Shown: positions 52,186-62,350, numbered from the stretch's first letter. The stretch: 64,000 nt of DNA from an uncultured Pelagibacteraceae bacterium (GCA_902620585.1 CACNJC010000004.1:1-64000); one strand, 5' to 3'. Notes: generated by a model from the letters alone, not told the origin. A program made the numbers and translations.

Positions 52186-52214
52186 ATTATTTCTAAATTA
52201 AGCCACAAATAAAG

Positions 52215-52238
52215 TTATATTACATACTCATAATATAA
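52215..52238. repeat. Perfect inverted repeat touching the maeB start codon
   Basis: TTATATTA and TAATATAA (perfect eight-base arms) flank an eight-base spacer; the right arm ends immediately before the maeB ATG at 52239. No Shine-Dalgarno is seen, so maeB may have a very short leader or use the repeat as an operator. The motif is pure A+T and could be coincidental. Confidence 0.4.
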
Positions 52239-54521
52239 ATGACAAAAAAATCTAAAATAGATCATTATTCAGATAAAGAAGCATTGGATTTTCATATAAA
52301 AGGAAAGTCAGGCAAAATTGAGATTTCTTCGTCTAAGCCTTTAACAACAAAAAGAGATTTATCTTTAGCCTATTCGCCAGGTGTTGCAGCACCAGTTAGA
52401 GAAATAGCAAAAAATCCTGAGCTTGCTTACGACTATACTAGTAAAGGAAATTTAGTTGCAGTTATAAGCAATGGATCTGCAATTCTGGGTTTAGGGAATC
52501 TTGGATCTCTTGCCTCAAAACCTGTGATGGAAGGAAAGTCAGTTTTATTTAAAAGATTTGCTGATATTGACTCTATTGATATTGAAATTAATAATAACAA
52601 TGTAAATTCAATTGTTGAAACTATAAAAAATATAAGTGGAACCTTTGGTGGAATAAATCTTGAGGATATTGCTGCTCCAGATTGTTTTGTTATAGAACAA
52701 AAGCTTAAAGAAACTTTAGATATACCAATTTTTCATGATGACCAGCATGGTACGGCGATTATCACTTTAGCAGCTTTGATAAATGCATTAGAGATATCAA
52801 ATAAAAAAATTGAAAATATAAAAATAGTAGTCAATGGAGCTGGTGCTTCAGCTCAAGCTTGTACAAACTTGTTTAAAAGTTCTGGTGCTAAAAGTGAAAA
52901 TATCATTATGTGTGATAGCAAAGGAATAATTTATCAAGGAAGAAAAAATATAGATCAGTTTAAATCAGCCTTTGCAGCTAATACTAAATTAAGAACATTA
53001 GAAGAAGCAATGAAAGGTGCAGATGTCTTTTTAGGTTTATCAGCTAAAGATGTTGTTTCAAAAGCAATGATTAAATCAATGGCAAAAAATCCGATCATTT
53101 TTGCTTGTGCAAACCCTGACCCAGAAATTAAACCTGAAATTATTAACGAAGTAAGATCTGATGCAATTATAGCGACTGGGAGATCTGATTACCCAAATCA
53201 AGTAAATAATTTAATTGGTTTCCCTTATATATTTAGGGGAGCATTAGATGTGAGAGCAAAGACAATAAACGAGGAAATGAAAGTTGCTGCAGCAAAAGCA
53301 ATTGCCTCTTTAGCTAGAGAAGATGTGCCAGACGAAGTTGTTTCAGCTTATGGTGGTGATAGACCAAAATATGGAAAAGATTATATCATACCCTCAACAT
53401 TTGATCCCAGACTAATTAGTGTAATACCATCTGCTGTAGCTGAGGCAGCTATAAAAAGTGGTGTAGCAAGAAAAAAAATAATAGATCTCGATAGCTATAA
53501 GGATGAACTAACCAATCGTTTGGATCCGTCTATGTCCTTAATGCAAGGTATTAACGCAAAGGTAAGAAAAAATCCGAAAAGAGTAATATTTGCTGAGGGT
53601 GAAGATGAAAATATGCTTAAAGCAGCAATTGAATTCGGAAAAAACAAACTTGGCACACCTATTCTTATAGGTGCTGAAAAAAGAATTAGGGAACAATTAA
53701 AAAAAATTGGTTTAGATGAAAATCATCAAATTGAAATAGTTAATTCCACCGATAAGGAGAAAAGAGATAAATACGTCAAACATCTCTATAAAAAATTGCA
53801 GAGAGAAGGGCAATTAGAAAGAGACGTTGATCGACTGGTAAGAAATGATCGTATTGCTTGGGGATCATCAATGATAGCATGTAAAGATGCAGATGCAATG
53901 GTTACTGGCAATATTAGACATTATGCAGCTTCAATTGAGAAATTAAAAAAAGTTGTCGAACCTAGACCTGGAGAGGAAATTTTTGGAATGACTATGATAA
54001 ATTCTAAAGGGAAAACAATTTTAGTAGCAGATACTAATGTTCAAGACTTTCCTTCAGCACAAAGACTTGTTAATGTTTCAAAATCGTGCGTGCGTGTTGC
54101 TAGATTATTTGGATTTGATCCTAAAGTTGCATTTCTTTCACACTCAACATTCGGTAATCCCATATCTAAAAATACAAAACATGTTAGAGATGCTATTGAG
54201 ATTTTAAAAAAGGAAAATGTAGATTTTGATTTTGATGGAGAAATGCAACCGGATGTAGCTTTGAACCCAATTTATAAAGAAACATATCCTTTCTCCAAAA
54301 TCGTAGGTAACGCAAACATATTAATTATGCCCGCTCTGCACAGCGCTGCTATATCTACTAAACTAATGAAAGTTTATGGGGGAGCAAAACTAATTGGTCC
54401 TTTATTAATTGGATTAGGTTTACCAATTGAGGTAGCGCCATTAAGATCAAGTACATCTGACATACTTAACTTAGCTTCTGTAGCTGCTTACTCTTCAGAT
54501 GTTATTGATTATTCAAATTAA
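52239..54521 (+). CDS. maeB: NADP-dependent malic enzyme (with phosphotransacetylase domain)
   Basis: 760 residues: a malic enzyme domain (about 1-430; YSPGVAAPVREIA, FHDDQHGTAIITLAAL, NPDPEIKPE) fused to a phosphate acetyl/butyryl-transferase domain (about 440-760; FAEGEDENMLKAA, ALNPIYKETYPFSKI). Oxidative decarboxylation of malate to pyruvate; the second domain is thought to be regulatory through acetyl-CoA. Divergent from murJ. Converges with the BON lipoprotein, overlapping by 4 bases. Confidence 0.96.
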   Translation: MTKKSKIDHYSDKEALDFHIKGKSGKIEISSSKPLTTKRDLSLAYSPGVAAPVREIAKNPELAYDYTSKGNLVAVISNGSAILGLGNLGSLASKPVMEGKSVLFKRFADIDSIDIEINNNNVNSIVETIKNISGTFGGINLEDIAAPDCFVIEQKLKETLDIPIFHDDQHGTAIITLAALINALEISNKKIENIKIVVNGAGASAQACTNLFKSSGAKSENIIMCDSKGIIYQGRKNIDQFKSAFAANTKLRTLEEAMKGADVFLGLSAKDVVSKAMIKSMAKNPIIFACANPDPEIKPEIINEVRSDAIIATGRSDYPNQVNNLIGFPYIFRGALDVRAKTINEEMKVAAAKAIASLAREDVPDEVVSAYGGDRPKYGKDYIIPSTFDPRLISVIPSAVAEAAIKSGVARKKIIDLDSYKDELTNRLDPSMSLMQGINAKVRKNPKRVIFAEGEDENMLKAAIEFGKNKLGTPILIGAEKRIREQLKKIGLDENHQIEIVNSTDKEKRDKYVKHLYKKLQREGQLERDVDRLVRNDRIAWGSSMIACKDADAMVTGNIRHYAASIEKLKKVVEPRPGEEIFGMTMINSKGKTILVADTNVQDFPSAQRLVNVSKSCVRVARLFGFDPKVAFLSHSTFGNPISKNTKHVRDAIEILKKENVDFDFDGEMQPDVALNPIYKETYPFSKIVGNANILIMPALHSAAISTKLMKVYGGAKLIGPLLIGLGLPIEVAPLRSSTSDILNLASVAAYSSDVIDYSN

Positions 54522-55096
54522 AGTTTATTTCTACTTAACTCTGACGCTAAATAAATTGAAGGAAAAATTTCTTTTACATCGTAAATTTTATTAGCCTCAT
54601 TAATAACTTCTTTTTTCTCATTCTCATCCATCGCTATACCAAAAATATAAATATTCTTATTTATGGTTTCTAAAGTATAGTTTCTAGACTTTGTTTTTTT
54701 ATTAAATATTAAGGCTGATCTTAGTTGGCTAGTAATAAGAATATCTTTTGCTGTACCTTTAAAGTTAGTTTGTCCTTTAATGGTAATTGCATTTTTTACT
54801 GATCTAACACCTTTAGTTTCCCATGCAATTTTTGTAATCTTTATTTTGTCCTCGGGAGCCGTTACCTTGCCCGACAAAAATATACGTCCATCAATAACCT
54901 CTGATTGAATTGTTAAAAAATATTTTTTATCAGTCAATGCTAGTCTTGCTGTAAGATTTTTTTGCATAATCGTGTCATCAATTTGCATTCCAATTGTTCT
55001 GGGATCAAATGTTATATCAACACCGGTTCCAAATCTAGTTACTGAAGTGCAAGAAACTAAAAATAATATTAATATTAAGTTAAATATTTTTTTCAT
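54518..55096 (-). CDS. BON-domain lipoprotein
   Basis: 192 residues with a lipoprotein signal (FLVSC lipobox, Cys about 16) and one or two BON-like domains (SEVIDGRIFLSGKVTAPEDK, VRSVKNAITIKG; and NIYIFGIAMDENEKKEV). BON lipoproteins such as DolP/OsmY act in outer-membrane stability. Its start overlaps rsmI's end by about 17 bases. Lnt at 41373-42935 would complete its acylation. Exact role inferred. Confidence 0.8.
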   Translation of the reverse strand: MKKIFNLILILFLVSCTSVTRFGTGVDITFDPRTIGMQIDDTIMQKNLTARLALTDKKYFLTIQSEVIDGRIFLSGKVTAPEDKIKITKIAWETKGVRSVKNAITIKGQTNFKGTAKDILITSQLRSALIFNKKTKSRNYTLETINKNIYIFGIAMDENEKKEVINEANKIYDVKEIFPSIYLASELSRNKL

Positions 55097-55925
55097 CTTT
55101 TCTTTTTATATCTAAACATATTTGATAGATCTTCTTTTTATTTACTTGTTCTGACTCAAATAATAATTCGACCACATCTTTTAAAGTATACTTTTTCAAA
55201 TATAACCTTGCTTTTTTTATAATTTTATCTTCATCAAGAATTTTATCTTTAATATTTTTTTCTGATATTACAACTGTTAACTCACCTTTAATCGAAGTTT
55301 TAAACAATTTTATCTGATCGATATTTTCTCTGTAAAATGTTTCATGAAGCTTAGTTATTTCTTTAGCAATCAATATTTTTCGGCTTGAGAAAAAAGTTTT
55401 GAATCTTTTTAAGTAAAAGTTAATTTTTTTTGCTGGAATAAAAAAAACTAGCGAACAAGTTAGCTCAGAAAGCGATAATAAAACTTTTTTTACTTCATTC
55501 TCTGTTTTAGGTAAAAAACCATAAAAAAAGAATTGATCTTTGAATCCTGAAACACTCATTGCAGAAACGATTGAAGAAACACCTGGGATAGGTATAATGT
55601 TTACGCCTTCATCAACGCATGTTTGAATTAATAGACGGCCAGGGTCCGATAATGCAGGTGTGCCCGCATCTGATATTAATGACAAAATTTTGCCGTCATT
55701 TAAATATTTTATAATTTTATTTAACTCCTTTTTTTCGTTAAACTTATGATAAGAAAATATTTTTTTTTTAATTTTAAAATGGTTCAATAACTTGAGAGAA
55801 TGCCTAGTATCCTCACATAAGATAATGTCTGAATTTTTTAATGTTTCAATAGCCCTTAAAGTTATATCTTCTAGATTTCCAATAGGTGTTGAAACGATAT
55901 ATAAACTCTTTGTAGATAATTTCAT
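55080..55925 (-). CDS. rsmI: 16S rRNA C1402 2'-O-methyltransferase RsmI
   Basis: 281 residues: a tetrapyrrole-methylase fold with LYIVSTPIGNLEDITLRAIETL, ILCEDTRHSLKLL, SLISDAGTPALSDPG and VIPIPGVSSIVSAM. Transfers methyl to the ribose of C1402. Coupled to the BON lipoprotein downstream and divergent from the LpoA-like gene with only 3 bases between starts, as in other alphaproteobacteria. yraN, often next, is absent here. Confidence 0.96.
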   Translation of the reverse strand: MKLSTKSLYIVSTPIGNLEDITLRAIETLKNSDIILCEDTRHSLKLLNHFKIKKKIFSYHKFNEKKELNKIIKYLNDGKILSLISDAGTPALSDPGRLLIQTCVDEGVNIIPIPGVSSIVSAMSVSGFKDQFFFYGFLPKTENEVKKVLLSLSELTCSLVFFIPAKKINFYLKRFKTFFSSRKILIAKEITKLHETFYRENIDQIKLFKTSIKGELTVVISEKNIKDKILDEDKIIKKARLYLKKYTLKDVVELLFESEQVNKKKIYQICLDIKRKDEKNI

Positions 55926-55928
55926 TTT

Positions 55929-57083
55929 ATGAAAAAAAAATTTTTAATAATAATATCCTATTTATTTATCTTTTTTAATTTTAATTTACTTAATGCTGAA
56001 AATGGTAGTTCGCTTAAAATTGGGTTACTTGCACCTTTAAGTGGGGAATATAAAGAAATTGGGATATCTCTTTTATACTCTTTACAATTAGCTCTTAATG
56101 AAATTAACGATAAAAATGTTTTCATAATACCTCAAGACTCTGGAACGGGTGATAAAGAAAAGTTAAATGAAGCAATTAAAGAGATCAAATCAAAAGGTAT
56201 TAATGTTGTAATTGGACCTATTAACAATGATGACTTTAATGCAGTGAAGAAATTTAATGACATAACTTTTATTTCACCTTCAAACATTAACCCTGAGTTC
56301 CAACAAAATATTATAAGTATTGGAATTAGTTTGGAGTCTCAAATGAAAGCTATTGTAAAATTTATAAAAAAACAAAAAAAAAATAAAACTATAATTCTCA
56401 TACCACAAAATAATTACACTGATTTAATTGAAAATAAATTAAATAAATTAGATTTAAAAGGATACAAGGTATTTAAATATAATCCAGATCCTAAAATTTT
56501 AACTGGAGAAATTGAAACTTTAACAAACTATTCTCAAAGAAAAAAAAATTTAGAGTTAAGAAAAAAAATGTTTGAAGATAAAGATGATGAACAATCAAAG
56601 CGTCAGCTAGAAAGATTGGAACAGAGGTATACTTTGGGTGATGTAAATTTTGACTCGGTAATTATAATTGACTTTGGAAGTAGTTTGAAAAGTGTTTTAA
56701 CTTCTTTAGTGTTTACTGATGTTGATCAAGACAAAGTCTTATTTACAACGGTTAATCAATGGTTTGATGAAAGTATCTTTTATGAAAATACAGTAAAAAG
56801 TTTATATTATCCATCTGTAAATTATAAAGAATTCAAAAAATACAAGGATAATTATTTTAAAACTTTTAATAACTTTCCTAGTGAGATGACAATTTTAGCT
56901 TATGATGCACTGGGCTTAATTTATTATGTCTGGAAAAAAAATGGGAATATTAATTCAATAAACGACTTTTCATTTAAAGGGAAAATCAAAGGAAAAATTG
57001 GAACTTTTAGTTTTAATAGTAAACGAATTATACAAGACCTAAGTATATATAAAGTTGAAAATAACAAATTTATAAAATTTTAA
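55929..57083 (+). CDS. LpoA-like periplasmic-binding-fold protein
   Basis: 384 residues with an N-terminal signal peptide (ending near LLNAENG) and a type-1 periplasmic-binding fold (KIGLLAPLSGEYKEIG, NVVIGPINNDDF, ADGLIYYVWK-like LAYDALGLIYYVWK). The pairing with rsmI matches the penicillin-binding-protein activator LpoA family (COG3107). It may regulate peptidoglycan synthases rather than import a solute, as no transporter genes adjoin. Runs convergently into rdgB with a 14-base overlap. Confidence 0.75.
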   Translation: MKKKFLIIISYLFIFFNFNLLNAENGSSLKIGLLAPLSGEYKEIGISLLYSLQLALNEINDKNVFIIPQDSGTGDKEKLNEAIKEIKSKGINVVIGPINNDDFNAVKKFNDITFISPSNINPEFQQNIISIGISLESQMKAIVKFIKKQKKNKTIILIPQNNYTDLIENKLNKLDLKGYKVFKYNPDPKILTGEIETLTNYSQRKKNLELRKKMFEDKDDEQSKRQLERLEQRYTLGDVNFDSVIIIDFGSSLKSVLTSLVFTDVDQDKVLFTTVNQWFDESIFYENTVKSLYYPSVNYKEFKKYKDNYFKTFNNFPSEMTILAYDALGLIYYVWKKNGNINSINDFSFKGKIKGKIGTFSFNSKRIIQDLSIYKVENNKFIKF

Positions 57084-57648
57084 CTATCTTTTTTAATTTT
57101 TTAAATGCGATATATCTATGATCAATTCTAATTTTTTTAGACTTAGACATTTGACCGAAAGTAATAGATGCTGAATTAGGAATAAAAATAGGATCATAAC
57201 CAAAGCCATTTTTTCCGAGTATTGATTTTGATATCTCTCCTTTTATTTTTCCGGTAACAGTAATAATTTTTTTATTTGGATATTTAAAAGATAAACTGCA
57301 AACAAAAATAGCAGATCTGTTTTTCTTTTTTTTCATTTTTTTTAATATAAATTTCATAGCTTTAAAAAAACTCCCATGTTTTTTTGCCCATCTAGCAGAA
57401 TAAATTCCTGGTTTACCCTTTAAAATATTAATACATAGTCCTGAGTCATCTGAAATAACCGGTAGTCTCGTAAATTTAGAAAAATAATTTGCTTTTAGTT
57501 TTGCATTCGCAGTAAAGCTTTTTCCTGTTTCTTTTGGGCTTTTAATATTGAGTTTAATTGGTGAAACTTTCTTTATCTTTTTAGAGATCAAATAGCTAAT
57601 TTCTTTGAATTTACCTTTATTGTGAGTGCCAACTAAAATTTTTTTCAT
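57070..57648 (-). CDS. rdgB: RdgB/HAM1 dITP/XTP pyrophosphatase
   Basis: 192 residues sanitising non-canonical purine nucleotides. The N terminus ILVGTHNKGKFKEIS, VISDDSGLCINILKGKPGIYSARW, and GFGYDPIFIPN...TFGQMS are signatures of the family. Divergent from grpE, whose start is 44 bases away. Confidence 0.95.
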   Translation of the reverse strand: MKKILVGTHNKGKFKEISYLISKKIKKVSPIKLNIKSPKETGKSFTANAKLKANYFSKFTRLPVISDDSGLCINILKGKPGIYSARWAKKHGSFFKAMKFILKKMKKKKNRSAIFVCSLSFKYPNKKIITVTGKIKGEISKSILGKNGFGYDPIFIPNSASITFGQMSKSKKIRIDHRYIAFKKLKKIVKIL

Positions 57649-57692
57649 AAATATCTAGTAATTTAGATTTAAATAACTATATAGCAACTATT

Positions 57693-58271
57693 ATGGATAA
57701 AAATGATCAAAAAAATAATGATTCTTCAGAGAAGAATGATGAAACACCTCAGATGTTAAAAGAGGAAAAATCATTAGAAGAAAAACTAAAAGAAACTGAT
57801 GAAAAACTCTTGAGATCTCTAGCAGAAATAGAAAATCAAAGACGTAGATTTGAAAAAGAAATTAAAGATGCTTTTGAATTTGGATCTTTTAATTTTGCAA
57901 AAGAAAGTTTAGTAATTTTAGATAATTTACAAAGAGCTAAAACAGCTATTAAAAACGATGAAATACTTAAAGAAAATAAAGATTTAGATAAATTCCTGGA
58001 AAATATAACTATTATTGAAAAGGATTTAATCAATATATTCGAAAAAAATAGGATAAAAAAAATTAAAACTAAAAATCTAAAATTTGACCCCAATTTACAC
58101 CAGGCGATGTCAGAAGTTGAGGATGAAAATAAAGACACCGGAAGTATTCTTGAAGAAATTCAACCAGGTTATATGTTAGGGGAAAGGCTATTAAGGCCGT
58201 CTCTTGTGAGCGTTGCTAAGAAAAAAACCCACAAAACTGAGGAAAATAATCAAAAAAAAGAAGGTAAATAG
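57693..58271 (+). CDS. grpE: Nucleotide exchange factor GrpE
   Basis: 192-residue GrpE: acidic N terminus, long coiled coil, then FDPNLHQAMSEVED and the beta-domain QPGYMLGERLLRPSLVSVAKK. Releases ADP from DnaK. Followed by dnaK after 59 bases, in which an RpoH-like promoter lies. Confidence 0.95.
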   Translation: MDKNDQKNNDSSEKNDETPQMLKEEKSLEEKLKETDEKLLRSLAEIENQRRRFEKEIKDAFEFGSFNFAKESLVILDNLQRAKTAIKNDEILKENKDLDKFLENITIIEKDLINIFEKNRIKKIKTKNLKFDPNLHQAMSEVEDENKDTGSILEEIQPGYMLGERLLRPSLVSVAKKKTHKTEENNQKKEGK

Positions 58272-58272
58272 C

Positions 58273-58301
58273 CTTGTAGAAGGAAAAAAAACACCCATAT
58301 A
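58273..58301 (+). promoter_or_regulatory. dnaK: Heat-shock (RpoH/sigma-32-type) promoter of dnaK
   Basis: CTTGTAG (58273-58279) and CCCATATA (58294-58301) are spaced by 14 bases, a good match to the sigma-32 consensus CTTGAAA-N13-16-CCCATNT. It lies in the 59-base gap before dnaK. Confidence 0.6.
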
Positions 58302-58330
58302 AAAGTCGTACAATAAAAGGAAATTAAAAA

Positions 58331-60247
58331 ATGAGCAAAGTAATTGGAATAGACTTAGGAACAACTAATTCATGTGTTTCTATCATGGATGGTTCACAAG
58401 CAAAAGTTTTAGAAAACACTGAAGGAGCAAGAACTACACCTTCAGTTGTAGCTTTTTTAGAAAATGACGAGAAACTTGTTGGTCAGCCAGCAAAAAGACA
58501 AGCTGTCACGAATGCAAAAGATACAATTTTCGCAGCCAAAAGATTAATTGGTAGGTCTTTTGAAGATGAAACAGTTAAAAAAGATATTGGAAGAGTTCCA
58601 TTTCAAATAGTTAAATCAGATAACGGTGAAGCTTGGGTTGAAGGAAAAGGAAAAAAATATTCTCCTTCTCAAATATCTGCTTTTGTTTTACAAAAAATGA
58701 AAGAAACTGCGGAAAAATATTTGGGTCAAGCAGTCACAAAAGCTGTGATTACAGTTCCGGCTTATTTTAATGACGCCCAAAGACAAGCAACAAAAGACGC
58801 TGGAAAAATTGCAGGATTAGAAGTTTTAAGAATCATCAATGAACCTACAGCTGCAGCGTTAGCTTATGGATTAGACAAAAAAAATGGACAAAAAATAGCG
58901 GTTTATGATTTAGGTGGTGGAACATTTGATGTGTCGATATTAGAAATAGGTGATGGCGTTTTCGAAGTTAAATCAACTAATGGAGACACCTTTTTAGGAG
59001 GTGAAGATTTTGATGACTCAATAGTAAATTATTTAATAGACGAATTTAAAAAAGACAATGGAATTGATCTTAGAAATGATAAACTTGCCTTACAAAGATT
59101 GAAAGAAGCAGCAGAAAAAGCTAAAATAGAATTATCTTCAGCAGCGCAAACAGAAATTAATTTACCTTTTATCACAGCAGATAAAACTGGACCTAAACAT
59201 GTTAATTTAAAATTAACTAGAGCAAAGTTAGAAGCCTTGGTCTCAGATTTGGTTGAGAGAACATTAGAACCGTGCAAAGTAGCATTAAAAGACTCTGGCT
59301 TTTCAGCTGCTGAAATCAACGAAGTAGTGCTAGTCGGTGGAATGACTAGAATGCCAAAAATTGTGGAGACTGTAAAAAACTTTTTTGGTAAAGAACCAAA
59401 CAAAAGTGTAAATCCAGATGAAGTTGTTGCAATGGGTGCTGCTATACAAGCAGGTGTGTTACAAGGTGATGTAAAAGATGTTTTGTTATTAGATGTAACT
59501 CCTTTATCCTTAGGGATAGAAACGCTAGGGGGTGTATCAACTAAACTTATTGAAAAAAATACAACCATTCCAACTAAAAAAAGCCAAGTATTTTCAACTG
59601 CTGAAGACAATCAGCCAGCTGTTTCAATTAGAGTTTTACAAGGTGAAAGAGAAATGGCATCAGACAATAAGATTTTAGGAAATTTTGAATTAGTTGGAAT
59701 TCCTCCAGCACCAAGAGGAACTCCTCAAATTGAAGTTACATTTGATATTGATGCAAATGGAATTGTAAACGTATCTGCTAAAGATAAAGGAACTGGAAAA
59801 GAACAAAAAATTCAAATTCAGGCCTCAGGAGGTTTATCAGAAGAAGAAATTCAAAAAATGGTCAAAGATGCAGAAGCAAACAAAGAAGCAGATAAAAAGA
59901 AAAGAGAAGCTGTAGACGCAAGAAACCAAGCTGACAGTTTAGTATTTTCTACAGAAAAAAGTTTGAAAGAGCATGGAGATAAAATTTCTGCAGACGAGAA
60001 AAAGGCTATTGAAAATGGAATTACAGAACTTAAAAAGTCTTTAGAAGGCACAGACTCTGAAGATATAAAGAAAAAAACACAAAGTTTAATTCAGGCTTCA
60101 ATGAAATTAGGTGAGGCAGTTTATAAAAGTCAACAAAAACCAGATGCCAAAGATGAAAATCCTAAAGATTCAAAACAAGAAGCAAAAGATAACGTTGTAG
60201 ATGCAGATTTTGAAGACGTAAAAGAAGATAAAGAAAAAAGCGCCTAA
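58331..60247 (+). CDS. dnaK: Hsp70 chaperone DnaK
   Basis: 638 residues: nucleotide-binding domain ([45 protein letters not shown]), linker [19 protein letters not shown], substrate-binding domain and acidic tail ending [15 protein letters not shown]. Standard grpE-dnaK-dnaJ set. Preceded by a GGAAATT ribosome-binding region. Confidence 0.98.
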   Translation: MSKVIGIDLGTTNSCVSIMDGSQAKVLENTEGARTTPSVVAFLENDEKLVGQPAKRQAVTNAKDTIFAAKRLIGRSFEDETVKKDIGRVPFQIVKSDNGEAWVEGKGKKYSPSQISAFVLQKMKETAEKYLGQAVTKAVITVPAYFNDAQRQATKDAGKIAGLEVLRIINEPTAAALAYGLDKKNGQKIAVYDLGGGTFDVSILEIGDGVFEVKSTNGDTFLGGEDFDDSIVNYLIDEFKKDNGIDLRNDKLALQRLKEAAEKAKIELSSAAQTEINLPFITADKTGPKHVNLKLTRAKLEALVSDLVERTLEPCKVALKDSGFSAAEINEVVLVGGMTRMPKIVETVKNFFGKEPNKSVNPDEVVAMGAAIQAGVLQGDVKDVLLLDVTPLSLGIETLGGVSTKLIEKNTTIPTKKSQVFSTAEDNQPAVSIRVLQGEREMASDNKILGNFELVGIPPAPRGTPQIEVTFDIDANGIVNVSAKDKGTGKEQKIQIQASGGLSEEEIQKMVKDAEANKEADKKKREAVDARNQADSLVFSTEKSLKEHGDKISADEKKAIENGITELKKSLEGTDSEDIKKKTQSLIQASMKLGEAVYKSQQKPDAKDENPKDSKQEAKDNVVDADFEDVKEDKEKSA

Positions 60248-60257
60248 GATAATTGAT

Positions 60258-60273
60258 AAGGAGACGTCCTGTG
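60258..60273 (+). promoter_or_regulatory. dnaJ: Strong ribosome-binding site selecting GTG start of dnaJ
   Basis: AAGGAG at 60258-60263 lies seven bases before GTG 60271. The longer frame would begin at TTG 60253 with a non-DnaJ leader, so this site decides the start. Confidence 0.75.
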
Positions 60274-61401
60274 GCAAAAAGAGATTACTATGATGTCTTA
60301 GGTATAAATAAATCTGCATCAAAAGATGAAATAAAAAAAGCCTACCGTAAGCTAGCATTAAAATATCACCCAGATAAAACTAAAGGCGATAAATCCTCAG
60401 AGGAAAAATTTAAAGAAGCAAGTGAAGCATATCATGTGCTTTCTGATGAAAAAAGAAAAACAAATTATGATCAATTTGGACATGCTGCATTTGAAGGGTC
60501 AGCAGGTGGTGGACAAGGATTTGGAGGGTTTGATTTCAATGCATCTTCATTCTCAGATATATTCGAGGATTTTTTTGGAGATTTTGGTGGCGGTCAAGGA
60601 ACTTCAAGAAGATCAAGTAATAGAGGAAATGATTTAAGATACGATGTAAATATTAACTTAGAAGAAGCTTATAAAGGAATAGAGAAAAATGTTAAATACT
60701 CTACTTTTAAAAAATGTTCTTCGTGTTTAGGTAGCGGAGCTGCAAAAGGATCGAAGCCCGTCAAGTGTGGTTATTGTGCGGGGAGAGGAAAGGTTAGAAC
60801 CAATCAAGGTTTTTTTACAATACAACAGACATGCCCCCAATGTAGCGGGTACGGTGAGAAAATAGGAAACCCATGTAAAAATTGTAGTGGTAATGGAAAA
60901 GTGCAGGGTAACGAAAATGTAACAGTAAAAATTCCAAAAGGAGTTGACGATGGAACAAGAATTAGATTATCTGGTAAAGGTGAAGCTGGATCAAAAGGTG
61001 GGTCTAATGGTGACCTTTATCTTTTTATCTCAATTGAAAATCATAGTATATTTAAAAGATCTGAAGAAAATTTGTATTATGAACTCCCTGTTTCTTTTTC
61101 AGATGCAACTTTAGGAACGACTGTCGAAGTTCCATCTATTGATGGTGGAAAATCTAAAATCAAAATTCCAGCTGGTACACAACATGGAAAACAATTTAGA
61201 TTAAAAGGGAAAGGGATGCCTCTGTTGAGAAGGAACTTATTTGGAGATCTTTACATAAGAATTATAACGCAAGTTCCGACATCTCTAACTAAAAGACAAA
61301 AAGAAATCTTAGAAGAATTTAATACAATAGAAACGAGTAAACCAGATCCAATAATAAAAAGCTTTTTTGAAAAGGCTAAAAAATTTTGGAAAAGGTCATA
61401 A
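60271..61401 (+). CDS. dnaJ: Hsp40 co-chaperone DnaJ
   Basis: 376 residues from GTG 60271: J domain ([23 protein letters not shown] at about 34-37), a G/F-rich linker, the zinc domain with four CxxCxGxG repeats ([32 protein letters not shown]) and the substrate-binding C terminus. Type I DnaJ. The GTG start is preferred by the AAGGAG site and gives the canonical N terminus. Confidence 0.97.
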   Translation: MAKRDYYDVLGINKSASKDEIKKAYRKLALKYHPDKTKGDKSSEEKFKEASEAYHVLSDEKRKTNYDQFGHAAFEGSAGGGQGFGGFDFNASSFSDIFEDFFGDFGGGQGTSRRSSNRGNDLRYDVNINLEEAYKGIEKNVKYSTFKKCSSCLGSGAAKGSKPVKCGYCAGRGKVRTNQGFFTIQQTCPQCSGYGEKIGNPCKNCSGNGKVQGNENVTVKIPKGVDDGTRIRLSGKGEAGSKGGSNGDLYLFISIENHSIFKRSEENLYYELPVSFSDATLGTTVEVPSIDGGKSKIKIPAGTQHGKQFRLKGKGMPLLRRNLFGDLYIRIITQVPTSLTKRQKEILEEFNTIETSKPDPIIKSFFEKAKKFWKRS

Positions 61402-61406
61402 TTTAA

Positions 61407-61574
61407 ATGCAAGCTGATCAAATAATGTCTGCGATATTTCTTTTAGCAGTACTAGCTTTAATCTTGCCAGGTTTTTTATCAACAAATAATAAATTAAAAC
61501 AATTTATTAGCAATTTATCTATTTGGGCTGTAATTGTAATCTTTATTATTGTAACTATTTACTTAATAAAATAA
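61407..61574 (+). CDS. 55-residue membrane protein of unknown function
   Basis: ATG 61407 to the stop at 61572-61574, 55 codons: MQADQIMSAIFLLAVLALIL start, two hydrophobic helices (about 7-24 and 38-53) joined by a short polar turn (STNNKLKQF). An AAAAGG site precedes it. It starts 6 bases after dnaJ, and its stop overlaps the dapB start (TAATG), so it is embedded in the operon. It may belong to a family restricted to this lineage; I do not recognise it. Confidence 0.7.
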   Translation: MQADQIMSAIFLLAVLALILPGFLSTNNKLKQFISNLSIWAVIVIFIIVTIYLIK

Positions 61575-62350
61575 TGAAACAAATTAAAATAGCAATTACT
61601 GGGTGTATGGGAAGAATGGGTAAACAACTCATTAAATCCTCTAAATCTAATAAAAATTATAAATTAGTTTCTTTAACTGAAAATAAAAAAATTGATAAAA
61701 AAATTTTTGGAATAACACCAGAATTAAATACGGACGAAACTTTTAAAAAGGTCGACGTTATCATAGATTTTACAGTTCCTAGATGCACTTTGGACGTATT
61801 AAAAATTGCCTCTAAATTAAAAAAAAGAGTCGTCATTGGCACTACAGGCTTCAATAATAACCAAGAAAAAAAGATTAGAAGTTATTCTCTAAAGATTCCG
61901 ATTCTAAAAGCAGGGAATATGAGTTTAGGAGTTAACTTGCTTATGTATTTAACTGAAATAGCTTCTAAATCTTTAGGAAATAGTTTTTTAAGCAAGGTTT
62001 ACGAAGTTCACCATAAACACAAAATAGATTATCCCTCTGGAACAGCTCTAATGCTAGGAAATGGTATAGCTTTGGGAAAAAATAAAAATTTTAAAAATAT
62101 GATTGGAAAAAAATTTCTTAATAAAAAAACTTTTCCCTATAGCAAAAGAATAAACTTTAATTCACTTAGAAAAGGAGAAGTTATCGGAGAACATAAAGTC
62201 ATGTTCTCTAGCGGTAAGGAAATTGTGACCTTAAATCATGAGTCATTTGATAGAGCTCTATACTCAGATGGTGCTTTAGTTGCTGCTAAATGGTTAATGA
62301 AAAAAAAACCAGGTCTTTACTCAATGCAAGATTTACTAAATTTTAAGTGA
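61574..62350 (+). CDS. dapB: 4-hydroxy-tetrahydrodipicolinate reductase
   Basis: Lysine/diaminopimelate pathway reductase, 258 residues from ATG 61574: Rossmann ITGCMGRMGKQL, VIGTTGFNNNQ, and the substrate motif EVHHKHKIDYPSGTAL. The longer upstream frame (to 61523) would overlap the small membrane-protein gene and lacks family similarity. Supplies diaminopimelate for peptidoglycan and lysine. Its stop overlaps the nth GTG. Confidence 0.95.
   Translation: MKQIKIAITGCMGRMGKQLIKSSKSNKNYKLVSLTENKKIDKKIFGITPELNTDETFKKVDVIIDFTVPRCTLDVLKIASKLKKRVVIGTTGFNNNQEKKIRSYSLKIPILKAGNMSLGVNLLMYLTEIASKSLGNSFLSKVYEVHHKHKIDYPSGTALMLGNGIALGKNKNFKNMIGKKFLNKKTFPYSKRINFNSLRKGEVIGEHKVMFSSGKEIVTLNHESFDRALYSDGALVAAKWLMKKKPGLYSMQDLLNFK

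Noticed and set aside
59029-59610. 193-codon open frame antisense to dnaK
   Set aside because: Antisense to a universally conserved gene; long open frames opposite dnaK are common by chance and composition.
61523-61573. Longer N terminus for DapB
   Set aside because: The extra 17 residues (MGCNCNLYYC...) overlap the small membrane-protein gene and are not part of the family; ATG 61574 gives the standard start.
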